Shown here piece after piece: positions 55,769-64,000 of a stretch of DNA of 64,000 bases; the first letter of the stretch is position 1; every line of letters begins with the position of its first letter. The notes beneath the pieces are model-generated. The model was not told the origin of the DNA. It ran no database searches and saw only the letters and a program-made list of their open reading frames with translations. Source of the DNA: Gammaproteobacteria bacterium (GTDB lineage Bacteria; Pseudomonadota; Gammaproteobacteria; Nevskiales; Nevskiaceae). The stretch is taken from assembly GCA_016182805.1 (NCBI GenBank), contig JACPFV010000011.1, positions 1 through 64,000 on the forward strand, written 5' to 3'. A program made the position numbers and the translations under genes.

Positions 55769-56631
55769 CAGCAGGGGCCGGGAGCCAGGGTCCGGGGGCG
55801 GGGGAACACCCCGTCCCCCCACCCCCGACCTCCGTCCCGAAGCCCGACGCGGCTTTCAGCCGCGTCGGGCTTTTTGTCATCGGCGACGAGATCCTGTCGG
55901 GCAAGCGACAGGACAAGCATCTGCCCAAAGCGATCGAGTTGCTCCGCGCTCGCGGGGCGAGCCTGTCCTGGGCGCAGTTCCTGCCGGACGACGAGGCCGC
56001 CATCGCGGCGGCGATCGGCGCCAGCCGGGCGCGCGGCGACGTGGTGCTGTCCTGCGGCGGCATCGGCGCCACGCCGGACGACTGCACGCGCCAGGCGGCG
56101 GCGCGCGCCTTCGGCGTGCCGCTGACGCGCCATGCGGAGGCGCAGCGCCTGATCGAGCGGCAGTACGGCGTGCAGGCCCACCCGCATCGCGTGCTGATGG
56201 CGGACTTCCCGCAGGGCGCCGGCCTGATCCCCAATCCGGTCAACCGCGTCGCCGGCTTCTTCCTGGAGCGGCACTACTTCGTGCCCGGTTTCCCGGAAAT
56301 GGCCTGGCCGATGCTGGAGTGGGTGCTCGACACTGAGTGCCGCGACTTGCACCGGAGCGATCCGCCGGTGGAGTACACGCTGCGTGTGCTCGGCACCTCT
56401 GGCGAGGCCGACCTGCTGGAGCTTATGCAGGAGCTGCTGCGCATGTTTCCCGGCGTGCGCCTGTCGAGCCTGCCGTTCCGCGGCGACGCGACGCGCCCGC
56501 GCCACATCGAGTTCGGACTGCGCGGCACGCGGCGCGAGGCGGCGCGGGCGTTCGCGTTCCTGCGCCGGCGCCTCGCGGAGCGGCCCGGAGCGCAGGTCGA
56601 AGATCTGCGGGCGCCGGGCGCGGCGGAGTAA
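55765..56631 (+). CDS. MoCF/CinA-like molybdopterin-binding domain protein
   Basis: Competence/damage-inducible protein A-type domain. The core [19 protein letters not shown] and [20 protein letters not shown] are the family's first strand and GGxGxTxDD loop, and [20 protein letters not shown] and [15 protein letters not shown] follow. No ATG, GTG or TTG start is seen close to the core. The nearest in-frame start is GTG 55765, overlapping the IDH stop (GTGA), which would give 288 residues and a Pro/Gly-rich leader of about 35 residues. The first codons of the core lie inside a terminator-like hairpin. CinA enzymes act on NAD/NMN; this version lacks the C-terminal amidase. Confidence 0.78.
   Translation: MTAGAGSQGPGAGEHPVPPPPTSVPKPDAAFSRVGLFVIGDEILSGKRQDKHLPKAIELLRARGASLSWAQFLPDDEAAIAAAIGASRARGDVVLSCGGIGATPDDCTRQAAARAFGVPLTRHAEAQRLIERQYGVQAHPHRVLMADFPQGAGLIPNPVNRVAGFFLERHYFVPGFPEMAWPMLEWVLDTECRDLHRSDPPVEYTLRVLGTSGEADLLELMQELLRMFPGVRLSSLPFRGDATRPRHIEFGLRGTRREAARAFAFLRRRLAERPGAQVEDLRAPGAAE
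55841..55875 (+). terminator. Strong terminator-like hairpin after the IDH gene, inside the next ORF
   Basis: A 13-bp perfect stem (55841-55853 with 55859-55871), loop TTTCA, followed by a short T-run (55871-55875). It follows the IDH stop by 72 bp but lies inside the only available reading frame of the MoCF-like gene, just before the VIGDEILSG codons. Confidence 0.8.
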
Positions 56632-56655
56632 CATGCCGGGGCCACAAGTGCGGGG

Positions 56656-58035
56656 ATGGGCGCGCGCGGCATGAAGCGATTCGAGGTGGGACCGAGGATC
56701 TCGGCGATCTGCGGCATTCTGGTGCTGGCGTGCAGCACGCTGGCGCTGCTCGCCTGGTGGGCGCTGGGGCCCCTGCTCGGCGGGTTGCAGCAGTCCGAGA
56801 TCCTGCGTGTGCTGCCGCTGGAGGCGTTCGCCTTCGCGCTCGCCGCCATCGGCCTGCTGTCCTGCGTGGTGGAGACCGGCAAGCTGGCGCGCGTCCTCGC
56901 GGTCGCGGCGGCGCTGTGCCCGGCCATGGTCCTGGTCGAGAGCGTGCTCGGCCTGTCCGGCGGGATCGAAAACCTGTTCGTGCCGGAAAGCTCGCCGCTG
57001 ACGCGCCTGGACGCCGTGTCCTGGCGGCCGGGCCCGCAGACCAGCGTGAGCCTGCTGCTGTACGGCGCGGCGCTGTGGTTCGCCGGCGGCACGCGCGGCG
57101 CGCACGTCGACACCGCCGACATCCTGGCGCTGGCCAGCCTGTTCCTGCCGGGCATCGCGCTGCTCGGCCACCTGTTCCAGGCGGACGTGCTCTACCAGGG
57201 CGGCAGCCAGCTCGGCGCGGGCATGTCGCTGGCGGTGGCGATCCTGTTCGGGCTGCTCGGCGTCGGCGTGGTGACGCTCAAGGCCGAGGGCGGCCTGCTG
57301 GCCAACGTCCTGGCGCCGACCGCGGGCGGGCAGGTCAGCCGGCGCCTGGTGCCGGCCGCGGTCGTCGTGCCGATCCTGCTGGGCCTGCTGCAACTGCACG
57401 CCGTGGGCCAGCGGCTGATGGACCTGTCGATGGCGCTGGCGATCGCCGTGGGCATCAGCATCCTGGTCTACCTGATCCTGATCCACTGGGTCAGCGTGCT
57501 GCTCGCGCGGCTGGAGGTGCAGCAGGCCGGCGAGAACACGCGGCGCGTGACGCTGGCGCAGGAGGAGGGCATGACCGACGCGCTGACCGGCCTGCTCAAC
57601 CGCCGCGGCTGGGAGCACAACCTGGCGAAGAACGAGGAGCGCTGCCGGCGCGAGGGCATCAACGCCTGCGTCGTCGTCATCGACATGGACGGCCTGAAGC
57701 AGGTCAACGACACGCAGGGCCACACCGAGGGCGATGCCCTGATCCGCCGCTGCGCGCAGGCCCTGCGCGGCGCGGCACGGCGCGACGACGTGCTCGCGCG
57801 CCTCGGCGGCGACGAGTTCGCCTATCTCGCCATCGGCTGCGAGCCGCAGCACGCGCACATCGTGGTGCGGCGCCTGTCGCAGGCCATGACCAACGCCAGC
57901 GTGCAGGCGTCCATCGGCTACGCGATGCGCGACCTCAACGCCAGCCTGAAAGGCGCGTTCGACGAGGCCGACCAGGCGATGTACGCGGACAAGCGCCAGC
58001 GCAAGGCGAAGAAGGCCGCGGCGAGCGCCGCTTAG
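56656..58035 (+). CDS. Membrane diguanylate cyclase (GGDEF)
   Basis: Protein of 459 residues from ATG 56656 (or ATG 56671). It has seven or eight hydrophobic helices over residues 15-285, for example ICGILVLACSTLALLAWWAL, TSVSLLLYGAALWFAGG, DLSMALAIAVGISILVYLIL, a possible sensory membrane module. The C-terminal GGDEF domain has TDALTGLLNRRGWEHNLAKN, the substrate loop and the catalytic LARLGGDEFAYLAIG near residue 380. It makes cyclic di-GMP. No RxxD inhibitory site is obvious. Its stop abuts that of the convergent EamA gene. Confidence 0.92.
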   Translation: MGARGMKRFEVGPRISAICGILVLACSTLALLAWWALGPLLGGLQQSEILRVLPLEAFAFALAAIGLLSCVVETGKLARVLAVAAALCPAMVLVESVLGLSGGIENLFVPESSPLTRLDAVSWRPGPQTSVSLLLYGAALWFAGGTRGAHVDTADILALASLFLPGIALLGHLFQADVLYQGGSQLGAGMSLAVAILFGLLGVGVVTLKAEGGLLANVLAPTAGGQVSRRLVPAAVVVPILLGLLQLHAVGQRLMDLSMALAIAVGISILVYLILIHWVSVLLARLEVQQAGENTRRVTLAQEEGMTDALTGLLNRRGWEHNLAKNEERCRREGINACVVVIDMDGLKQVNDTQGHTEGDALIRRCAQALRGAARRDDVLARLGGDEFAYLAIGCEPQHAHIVVRRLSQAMTNASVQASIGYAMRDLNASLKGAFDEADQAMYADKRQRKAKKAAASAA

Positions 58036-58902
58036 TCACTCCTCCAGCGCCGGCTCGGGCCTTTTCCAGCCCGCCAGCACGCAGCTGCCGACCACCAGCG
58101 CCATTCCGGCGAGCGACGCCGCGTCCGGGCGCTCGTCCCACAGCAGCCAGCCGATCAGGCCGGCGAAGATCACCGAGGTGTAGGTGAACGGCCCGATGCG
58201 CGCGGCCGCGGCCAGCGCGTACGCGCGCGTCAGGCACAGTTGCCCGACGGTCGCGAAGATGCCGCAGGCGATGAGCAGGAGCAGGATGGTGCCGGTCGGC
58301 GCCTGCCAGGTCCAAGCCAGCGGCACGGCGGAGATCGCCGTGGACAGCAGCGAGAAATAGAACACGATGCGCGTCGCCGGCTCGGTGTCGGAGATGCGGC
58401 GGATGCTCACCATCGCGCATGCGGCGAACAGGCCCGAAGCCACGCCGACCAGCGCCGCCGGCCGGACGAAGTCCTGCACACCGGGCTTGACGATCAGGGC
58501 CAGGCCGAGCAGGCCCAGGGCCACGGCCGGGAACACCACCGCCGGCGGGCGCTCGCCGATCCACATCCAGGCGATGAAGGGGACGTACAGCGGCGTGCTG
58601 TAGGTCAGCAGCATCGCGGCGGCCAGGTTCAGGTGGGCGATCGCGTAGAAGAAGCAGTACATCGCCAGCACGCCGAAGCCCGCGCGCCACAGGTGGCCGC
58701 CGAGCCTGGCGGTGCGCCAGGCGGCGGCGCCGCCACGCAGCAGCCAGGGCAGCAGCAGGAGCAGGCTGACCGCGCTGCGGAAGAACACCACCATCTCGTT
58801 GCCGACGCCGGCCGACGCGCCCTTGACGCAGGCGGCGGTGAGCGCGAAAGCGGCGGCGGCGGCGACGGCGAGCGCGGCGCCGGCGCGGAGATTCTCGGTC
58901 AT
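58036..58902 (-). CDS. EamA/DMT-family transporter
   Basis: Ten-helix drug/metabolite transporter, 288 residues from ATG 58902. Two EamA repeats are visible: ALAVAAAAAFALTAACVKGA through ALGLLGLALIVKPGVQDFV, and GVASGLFAACAMVSIRRIS through LAGMALVVGSCVLAGWKRP. PLYVPFIAWMWIGERPPAVV and FAGLIGWLLWDERPDAASLA are the conserved helix ends. The substrate is unknown. The 235 bp between its start and the response regulator gene at 59138 hold no further gene that I can support. Confidence 0.88.
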   Translation of the reverse strand: MTENLRAGAALAVAAAAAFALTAACVKGASAGVGNEMVVFFRSAVSLLLLLPWLLRGGAAAWRTARLGGHLWRAGFGVLAMYCFFYAIAHLNLAAAMLLTYSTPLYVPFIAWMWIGERPPAVVFPAVALGLLGLALIVKPGVQDFVRPAALVGVASGLFAACAMVSIRRISDTEPATRIVFYFSLLSTAISAVPLAWTWQAPTGTILLLLIACGIFATVGQLCLTRAYALAAAARIGPFTYTSVIFAGLIGWLLWDERPDAASLAGMALVVGSCVLAGWKRPEPALEE

Positions 58903-59137
58903 CGGGGAGGGACGGGCGGCGGGCCGCGCATTGTAGCGGAGCGCCGGCCAAGTGCTTATCGGCAAAGGCTAAAGTCCGCCAAAGTCTTAGTGCGAAAAAA
59001 CCACGTGCGGGCCGGGGATGGGCGGCGTAGCCTGCCCCGACATCTTCCACCGCAGGGGACCGCCCGATGCAGTTCCTGTGGATCTTCCCGGCGCCGGATC
59101 GCCCGCGCGGCACGGACCGCAACCGGCAGGTCTGTGT

Positions 59138-59629
59138 ATGACGCCCGTGTTCGGTGCCCTGGCGAGGCCGGCCAGGGAAAGCCCCGTGATCTTCCTGGTC
59201 GAGGACAACCCCGCCGACATCCGCCTGACCCAGGAGGTGCTGCGCGAGGCCGGCGTGACGCATCGCATGCAGGTGGCGCGCGACGGCGCGCAGGCGCTGG
59301 CGATGCTGCGCCGCCTCGACGGCTACCGCGACCTGCCCGAGCCGGATTTGATCCTGCTCGACCTCAACCTGCCGCGGAAGGACGGGCGCCAGGTGCTGGC
59401 GGAGATCAAGCAGGATCCGGAACTACGCCACATTCCGGTGATCGTACTCTCCACCTCGCATGCCGACGCCGACATCGCCGGGTGCTACCAGGCGCACGCC
59501 AACTGCTACCTCACCAAGCCCGTCGACCTGGAGGAGTTCAGCGAGATGGCGCGCGTCCTGGCGGCGTTCTGGCTGCGCCACGTGCGGCGCGCGCCCAAGC
59601 GCGGCGGGCCGCGCCAGGCGCGCACGTGA
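59138..59629 (+). CDS. CheY-like response regulator (Rcp1 type)
   Basis: Single receiver domain, 163 residues from ATG 59138. The acidic pocket is FLVEDNPADIRLTQEVL, the phosphorylatable aspartate lies in PDLILLDLNLPRKDGRQVL, the Thr/Ser switch in PVIVLSTSHADADI, and the lysine in NCYLTKPVDLEEF. Such Rcp1-like regulators pair with phytochrome-like or MASE1-type kinases with an HDLQ[AE]PLR H-box, as in the kinase at 61899. It lacks an output domain, so it should act by protein contact. Confidence 0.92.
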   Translation: MTPVFGALARPARESPVIFLVEDNPADIRLTQEVLREAGVTHRMQVARDGAQALAMLRRLDGYRDLPEPDLILLDLNLPRKDGRQVLAEIKQDPELRHIPVIVLSTSHADADIAGCYQAHANCYLTKPVDLEEFSEMARVLAAFWLRHVRRAPKRGGPRQART

Positions 59630-59713
59630 TTCGCCTTGCAGGTGCGGGGAAATGTAGGCATGCGCGGGGGCGCGGGCGCAAAATGTATGCAGGCAGCGAA
59701 CGGATGTGATGCC

Positions 59714-60184
59714 ATGAGCGAAGCGACGGAAAGCGACGGCGCATTCGAGATCCTCCTGGTGGAGGACAACGCCCGCGATGTCCGCCTCACGCAGGAGGCG
59801 CTGGCGGAATCGGGCTTTCCCTGCCATCTGCGCGTCGCCACCGACGGCGAGATCGCGCTGCGCATGCTGCGCCACGAGGCGCCGTACGCCGACGCTCCGC
59901 AGCCCGACCTGATCCTGCTCGACATCAACCTGCCGCGCGTCAACGGCCGCGAGGTGCTGGCCGAGATCAAGCGCGACGCCGCGCTGTGCACGACGCCGGT
60001 GGTCATCCTGTCGACCTCGCACGCGGACGCCGACGTGGCGACCTGCTACCGCCTGCACGCCAACAGCTACATCACCAAGCCGCTGGACTTCGACCATTTC
60101 GTGCAGTTGATGCGCAGCGTGTGCGACTACTGGCTGCGGCACGCCACGCCGCCGCCGCACCGGCCGTCCAAGAGCCCCCCGTGA
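59714..60184 (+). CDS. CheY-like response regulator, paralogue of the upstream one
   Basis: Receiver domain of 156 residues from ATG 59714. It has LVEDNARDVRLTQEAL, the phospho-aspartate in LILLDINLPRVNGREVLAEI, PVVILSTSHADADVATCYRL and YITKPLDFDHFVQL. It is clearly similar to the preceding regulator, so the two arose by duplication. Its stop overlaps the next gene's GTG (60181-60184). Confidence 0.92.
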   Translation: MSEATESDGAFEILLVEDNARDVRLTQEALAESGFPCHLRVATDGEIALRMLRHEAPYADAPQPDLILLDINLPRVNGREVLAEIKRDAALCTTPVVILSTSHADADVATCYRLHANSYITKPLDFDHFVQLMRSVCDYWLRHATPPPHRPSKSPP

Positions 60185-61902
60185 ACGTGCCGGAATCGCC
60201 GATGCGTCCGCTGCGGCTTCTGCTGGTGGAGGACTCCGACCGCGACGCGGTGCTGCTGTGCGAGCTGATGAAGGACGCGGCGCCCGACGCGCCGCCGCAT
60301 TTCGTCCGCGCCACGCGCCTGGCGGAGGCGCTGCATCGCCTCCAGCAGGAGGATTTCGACGCGGTTCTGCTCGACCTGGGCCTGCCGGACGGGCACGGCG
60401 TCGAGAACGTCGAGCGCGTGCGCAACGCGCGCCGCGACGTCGCCGTGGTCGTGCTCACCGGCCTGGACGACGACCGCTCGGCGATCGAGGCGCTGCGCCG
60501 CGGCGCGCAGGAGTACGCGGTCAAGGGCCGCTACGACGGTGCCGAGATGGTGCGGGTGGTGCAGCACGCGATCGAGCGCCACCGCGTGCTGGCCGAGGTC
60601 GACAGCCAGCGCGAGCAGGAATTCGTGCGCGCCAGCCACGATGCACTGACCGGCCTGGCCAACCGTTCGCTGTTCGCCGACCGCGTGCGCGAGGCGGTGG
60701 TGCAGGCGACCCGGCGCGGCGAGAGCCTGGCGCTGTGCTTCGTCGACCTGGACGGCTTCAAGCCGGTCAACGACCGCCTCGGCCACGCCGCCGGCGACGC
60801 GCTGCTGCGCCAGGTGGCCGGGGCGTTGCGCCAGGTGGTGCGCGACAGCGACACCGTGGCGCGCGTCGGCGGCGACGAGTTCGCGGTGCTGCTGCGGCCG
60901 GTGCGCGGCGTCGACGAAGTGGAGACGGTGGCCGGGCGCATGGTCGAGCGCATCCGCGCGATCCGCGAGATCGAGGGGCGCGCGGTGGCGGTCGGCGCCA
61001 GCATCGGCGCGGCGCTGTTCCCGGCGCACGGGTCGACCTACGAGCAACTGATGGTGCGCGCGGACCAGGCGATGTACCTGGCCAAGCGCTCGGCGCGCGG
61101 CGGCGTGCGTGTGTTCGACGGCGCGCTCGCGCCGGCGCCGGCGGTCGAGCCGATCGCCCTGGTGTTCCAGCCGTGGATGGACGTGCGCGAGGGGCGTTAC
61201 GAGGGCGTGGAGGTGTTCGTGCGCTCCGGCGAGGAGAAGGGCGAGGCCGGCACCCTGCTGCGCCGCGCCGAGCGCAGCGGCGCGCTGGCCGGGCTGGGGC
61301 TGCGCGTGCTGGAGAACGCCTGCATGTACTGGCGCGACTGGCTGGCGCGCGGGATCGCGCCGACGCGCTTCGCGCTCAACGTGTCGCGCTCCGAGCTGAG
61401 CGAGCCGGACTTCGCCGCGCGCTGGCTGGCCGTGCTGGCGGCCCAGCAGGTGGCGCCGCCGCACCTGCAAGTCGAAGTCGCCGAGGACGCGTTCGACGCC
61501 GGCGACAATTCCGTCATGATCGAGAACCTGCGCCGGCTGCGCGCGCAGGGCGTGCGCGTGATCCTCGACAACTTCGGCCGCCAGCAGGCGTCGTTGCTCA
61601 AGCTGGCCGGCCTGCCGATCGACGGCATCAAGCTCGACATCGGCCTGATCCACGGCCTGCGCGCCGGCGACGGCGTCGCGCGGTCGGTGGTCAACGGCCT
61701 GCTCGACGTCGCCTGGCCCTGGCGGCTGGAGGTGATCGCGATCGGCGTCGAGGACGAGGGCGACTACCGGCAGTGCCGCGCGCTGGATTGCCGCTACCAG
61801 CAGGGCTACTGGTTCTCCGCGCCGCAGCCGCCGGAGCGCATCGCCGAGCTTCTGGGCGCTCCGCCGGCGGCGCTGGCCGCACGGCATCAGTCGGCGATGT
61901 GA
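60181..61902 (+). CDS. Response regulator with GGDEF and degenerate EAL domains
   Basis: Protein of 573 residues from GTG 60181 (alternative ATG 60202). A receiver domain (LLLVEDSDRDAVLLCELMKD, aspartate in FDAVLLDLGLPDGHGVENV) is followed by GGDEF (SHDALTGLANRSLFADRVRE, catalytic RVGGDEFAVLLRP). The EAL-like domain is eroded: EVF for EAL, DNFGRQQASL for DDFGTGYSSL, and AIGVED for AEGVE. So cyclic di-GMP synthesis is likely and hydrolysis unlikely. The QGYWFSAPQ end is kept. It overlaps the genes on both sides, forming one operon with two CheY-like proteins and a kinase. Confidence 0.9.
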   Translation: MNVPESPMRPLRLLLVEDSDRDAVLLCELMKDAAPDAPPHFVRATRLAEALHRLQQEDFDAVLLDLGLPDGHGVENVERVRNARRDVAVVVLTGLDDDRSAIEALRRGAQEYAVKGRYDGAEMVRVVQHAIERHRVLAEVDSQREQEFVRASHDALTGLANRSLFADRVREAVVQATRRGESLALCFVDLDGFKPVNDRLGHAAGDALLRQVAGALRQVVRDSDTVARVGGDEFAVLLRPVRGVDEVETVAGRMVERIRAIREIEGRAVAVGASIGAALFPAHGSTYEQLMVRADQAMYLAKRSARGGVRVFDGALAPAPAVEPIALVFQPWMDVREGRYEGVEVFVRSGEEKGEAGTLLRRAERSGALAGLGLRVLENACMYWRDWLARGIAPTRFALNVSRSELSEPDFAARWLAVLAAQQVAPPHLQVEVAEDAFDAGDNSVMIENLRRLRAQGVRVILDNFGRQQASLLKLAGLPIDGIKLDIGLIHGLRAGDGVARSVVNGLLDVAWPWRLEVIAIGVEDEGDYRQCRALDCRYQQGYWFSAPQPPERIAELLGAPPAALAARHQSAM

Positions 61903-64000
61903 ACGCTCGCGAACCTCGGAAGGAGTCCGCCACGACCGCGAACGCGGGCGCCCACGGCGACGGCGGGCGGCTTGCGCAGCTCGTCGGTGCGCGCCTGCGG
62001 CGGGTCGAGGACGGGGAGGCGGGCCCGCCGCCGCCGCGGAAGTTGGGCTACCCGGCCGCGGTGCTGGGGCTGGCCGTCGCGTACTGGGCGACCGGCCGGC
62101 TCGGCCTGCTGCTGGCGATCCCGCCCGGTTATGCCACGGCGGTATGGCCGGCGTCCGGCATCGCGCTGGCCGGGATCCTGCTGGGCGGCAACCGGCTGTG
62201 GCCGGGCATCGCGCTCGGGTCGTTCCTCATCAACGTCTGGACCACGGCGGCGGGCGGCGGCCAGATCGTGTGGTGGCTGCTGCCGCCAGCCCTGATTGCG
62301 GGCGGCGCGGCGCTCCAGGCGGTCGCCGGCGCCGCGCTGATCCGCCGCCTGGTGGGCCGCGGCAACGTGCTGGAGCTGGAACTGCGCTCGGCCTACCTGC
62401 TGGCGCTGGGCGGGCCGGTGGCCTGCGTGGTGAACGCCAGCGTCGGCGTCGGCACGCTGTGGGCGTTCGGGCTGGTGCCGGCGGCGAACTTCGGCTTCAA
62501 CTGGTGGACCTGGTGGATCGGCGACAGCGTCGGCGTGATGATCTTCACGCCGCTGGTGCTGATCTGGAGCGTGCGCCCGTACCGCGCCTGGCTGGTGCGC
62601 CAGCTCAGCGCCGCCGTGCCGCTGGCGGTGCTGTTCGGCCTGGTCGTGCTGCTGTTCGTCCACACCAGTGCGCGCGAGCAGGCGCGGATCCGGGTCGAGT
62701 TCGACGCTTGGGGAGACCGGCTCGCGCAGCAGTTGCGCTACGACATCGGGCAGCAGGTCGAGCTGCTGCGCTCGCTGCAAGCCTTGTTCGCAAGTTCCGG
62801 ACCGGTACGGCGATCCCAGTTCGAGGCATTCACGGACCATCTGCTGCCGCACCTTCCGGGAGTCTTCATCGTGTCCTGGAACCCGCTCGTGCGCGGCGCG
62901 GAGCGCGCGGCGTTCGAGGCGGCGGTGCGCGCCGAGGGATTCGCCGGGTTCGCAATCCGCGAGCGGGCGCCTTCGGGAACGCTGGTGCCCGCACTGGCGC
63001 GCGACGAGTACGTGGTGGTCGATTACTTCGCGCCGAAAGACGGAAACGAGGCGGCATTGGGCTTCGACGTCGCCTCCGAACCGCGCCGGCGCGCCGCGCT
63101 GGCCACCGCCCGGAGTTCCGGCGAGCCGGCCATCACCGCGCCGATCGAGCTGGTGCAGGACGTCGAACCACGCGCCGGATTTCTCGTGGTGCTGCCGGTG
63201 TTCCGCCCGGCGCCGGCGCTGGCGGCGGCGGGCGGCGGCGGGCGCGCGGCCGGCCTGCGCGGTTACGTGGTCGCGGCATTCCGGATGGACGAGGTGGTTC
63301 AACGGGCGCTATCGAAGGTGGATGGCAGCGCGCAAGGGATCGGGCTGCGCGTGGTGGACGCGACCGAGCGGCCGGACCGGACGCTGTACGGCCCGCTGGA
63401 GCCGGCGGCCGATGCGCCCGGGGCGCTGAGCAAGTCGATCGCGCTGCCGACCTTGGGGCGCCTTTGGCGCCTGGAGTTGAGCGTCGCGCCCGACTATCTG
63501 GTCGCGCACCGCTCCTGGCAGGCATGGTGGCTGCTGGCCGCCGGCATGCTGTTCACCGGCCTGTTCGGCATGTTCCTGCTGGTCCTGATCGGTCGCACCT
63601 CCGTGGTCCAGCGGCAGGTCACCGAGCGCACGGCGGAGCTGCAAAAGACCAACGACCTGCTGCTGGCCGAGATGCGGCGCAGCCAGGAGTTCGAGATGGA
63701 GGCGCTGGCGCGCGCCCACGAGCTGTCGGCGACCAACCGCGAGCTGGAGCAGTTCGCCTACGTGGCCTCGCACGACCTGCAGGCGCCGCTGCGCACGGTG
63801 AGCGGCTTCGCCGGCCTGCTCCAGCGGCGCTACGGCGACCGCCTGGACGAGCAGGGGCGGGAATTCATCAAGGCGATGGTGGGGGGCGCCAAGGACATGC
63901 AGAGCCTGATCGAGGACCTGCTCGCCTTTTCGCGCGTCAACGCGGAGCGCATGACGCGGGAGACGATCGGCGCCGCCGATGCGGTGCGCCGGGCGCTGGA
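61899..64000 (+). CDS. MASE1-CHASE sensor histidine kinase (3' end beyond window)
   Basis: A sensor kinase of at least 700 residues begins at GTG 61899, overlapping the previous stop (GTGA), and runs off the window. Residues about 50-250 form a MASE1 membrane module (LAVAYWATGRLGLLLAIPPG, AVWPASGIALAGILLGG, FNWWTWWIGDSVGVMIFTPL). A periplasmic CHASE domain follows (FEAFTDHLLPHLPGVFIVSW). After a second helix (WLLAAGMLFTGLFGMFLLVL) comes a coiled coil and the H-box AYVASHDLQAPLRTVSGFAG, with the phospho-accepting histidine near residue 625. The ATPase domain lies outside. It probably phosphorylates the adjacent receivers. Confidence 0.9.
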   Translation, partial: MNAREPRKESATTANAGAHGDGGRLAQLVGARLRRVEDGEAGPPPPRKLGYPAAVLGLAVAYWATGRLGLLLAIPPGYATAVWPASGIALAGILLGGNRLWPGIALGSFLINVWTTAAGGGQIVWWLLPPALIAGGAALQAVAGAALIRRLVGRGNVLELELRSAYLLALGGPVACVVNASVGVGTLWAFGLVPAANFGFNWWTWWIGDSVGVMIFTPLVLIWSVRPYRAWLVRQLSAAVPLAVLFGLVVLLFVHTSAREQARIRVEFDAWGDRLAQQLRYDIGQQVELLRSLQALFASSGPVRRSQFEAFTDHLLPHLPGVFIVSWNPLVRGAERAAFEAAVRAEGFAGFAIRERAPSGTLVPALARDEYVVVDYFAPKDGNEAALGFDVASEPRRRAALATARSSGEPAITAPIELVQDVEPRAGFLVVLPVFRPAPALAAAGGGGRAAGLRGYVVAAFRMDEVVQRALSKVDGSAQGIGLRVVDATERPDRTLYGPLEPAADAPGALSKSIALPTLGRLWRLELSVAPDYLVAHRSWQAWWLLAAGMLFTGLFGMFLLVLIGRTSVVQRQVTERTAELQKTNDLLLAEMRRSQEFEMEALARAHELSATNRELEQFAYVASHDLQAPLRTVSGFAGLLQRRYGDRLDEQGREFIKAMVGGAKDMQSLIEDLLAFSRVNAERMTRETIGAADAVRRAL

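Overview
The window is high-GC (roughly 70% G+C by eye), gene-dense bacterial DNA. A gammaproteobacterium is likely. The SOS operator is the classic CTG-N10-CAG box, the lexA-imuA-imuB-dnaE2 cassette is typical of Pseudomonas/Xanthomonas-type bacteria, and a proteobacterial-style steroid catabolic set sits beside a LuxR-type regulator. A steroid-degrading member of the Nevskiales/Steroidobacterales kind would fit, but that placement is inference.

Region by region. 1-5036: SOS mutagenesis operon lexA-imuA-imuB-dnaE2 (minus strand, dnaE2 cut by the window edge) with a strong LexA box. 5055-8723: ABC-2 transporter pair, divergent from a B12-binding radical SAM protein. 8720-12797: meta-cleavage (lower aromatic/steroid) operon: C-C hydrolase, hydratase, acylating acetaldehyde dehydrogenase, aldolase, SRPBCC protein. 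12990-14610: MotA/MotB-like pair. 14693-19347: SDR, DUF3604 lipoprotein, parvulin-like PPIase and HupE/UreJ-like membrane protein in one tight unit. 19449-23695: atypical SDR, KshA-type Rieske oxygenase, steroid delta-isomerase, LuxR-family regulator and SCP2 sterol-carrier protein. 23821-28938: TetR-controlled RND efflux pair. 29063-29139: tRNA-Arg(TCT), followed by an IS481-type transposase remnant and an apparently lower-GC block (to about 36.3 kb) with a five-gene acyl-CoA operon (one gene broken) and a divergent AraC regulator. 36355-43806: unknown lipoprotein/membrane pair, AraC regulator, crotonase, sterol-desaturase-like hydroxylase, GST, thioredoxin reductase, AhpC. 43996-53874: housekeeping genes (sppA, frameshifted hydrolase, GDPD, metC, nadC, argF, PuuD-like protein, ELWxxDGT-repeat protein, grxD, DJ-1). 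54011-64000: an isocitrate dehydrogenase fused to a CBS pair, a MoCF/CinA-like protein, a diguanylate cyclase, an EamA transporter, and a signalling block of two CheY-like regulators, an RR-GGDEF-EAL protein and a MASE1-CHASE histidine kinase (cut by the window edge).

The most interesting signal is a 16-bp dyad, TCRYCC-N4-GGRYGA, found in front of six transcription units between 12.8 and 23.8 kb: the C-C hydrolase operon, the SDR-DUF3604-PPIase-HupE unit, the atypical SDR, kshA, the ketosteroid isomerase and the SCP2 gene. It lies 36-64 bp before each start codon. At several units a weak -10-like hexamer would centre the dyad near -42.5, as for lux boxes. The LuxR-type regulator at 22101-23315, which recalls TeiR of Comamonas, is the obvious candidate ligand. 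This looks like a compact steroid regulon, and it ties the DUF3604/PPIase/HupE trio to steroid metabolism. Other notable items are the IDH-CBS fusion, a terminator-like hairpin inside the start of the following ORF, a 23-bp duplication that breaks a hydrolase exactly at its nucleophile elbow, and a 69-bp tandem duplication at the end of a broken SDR.
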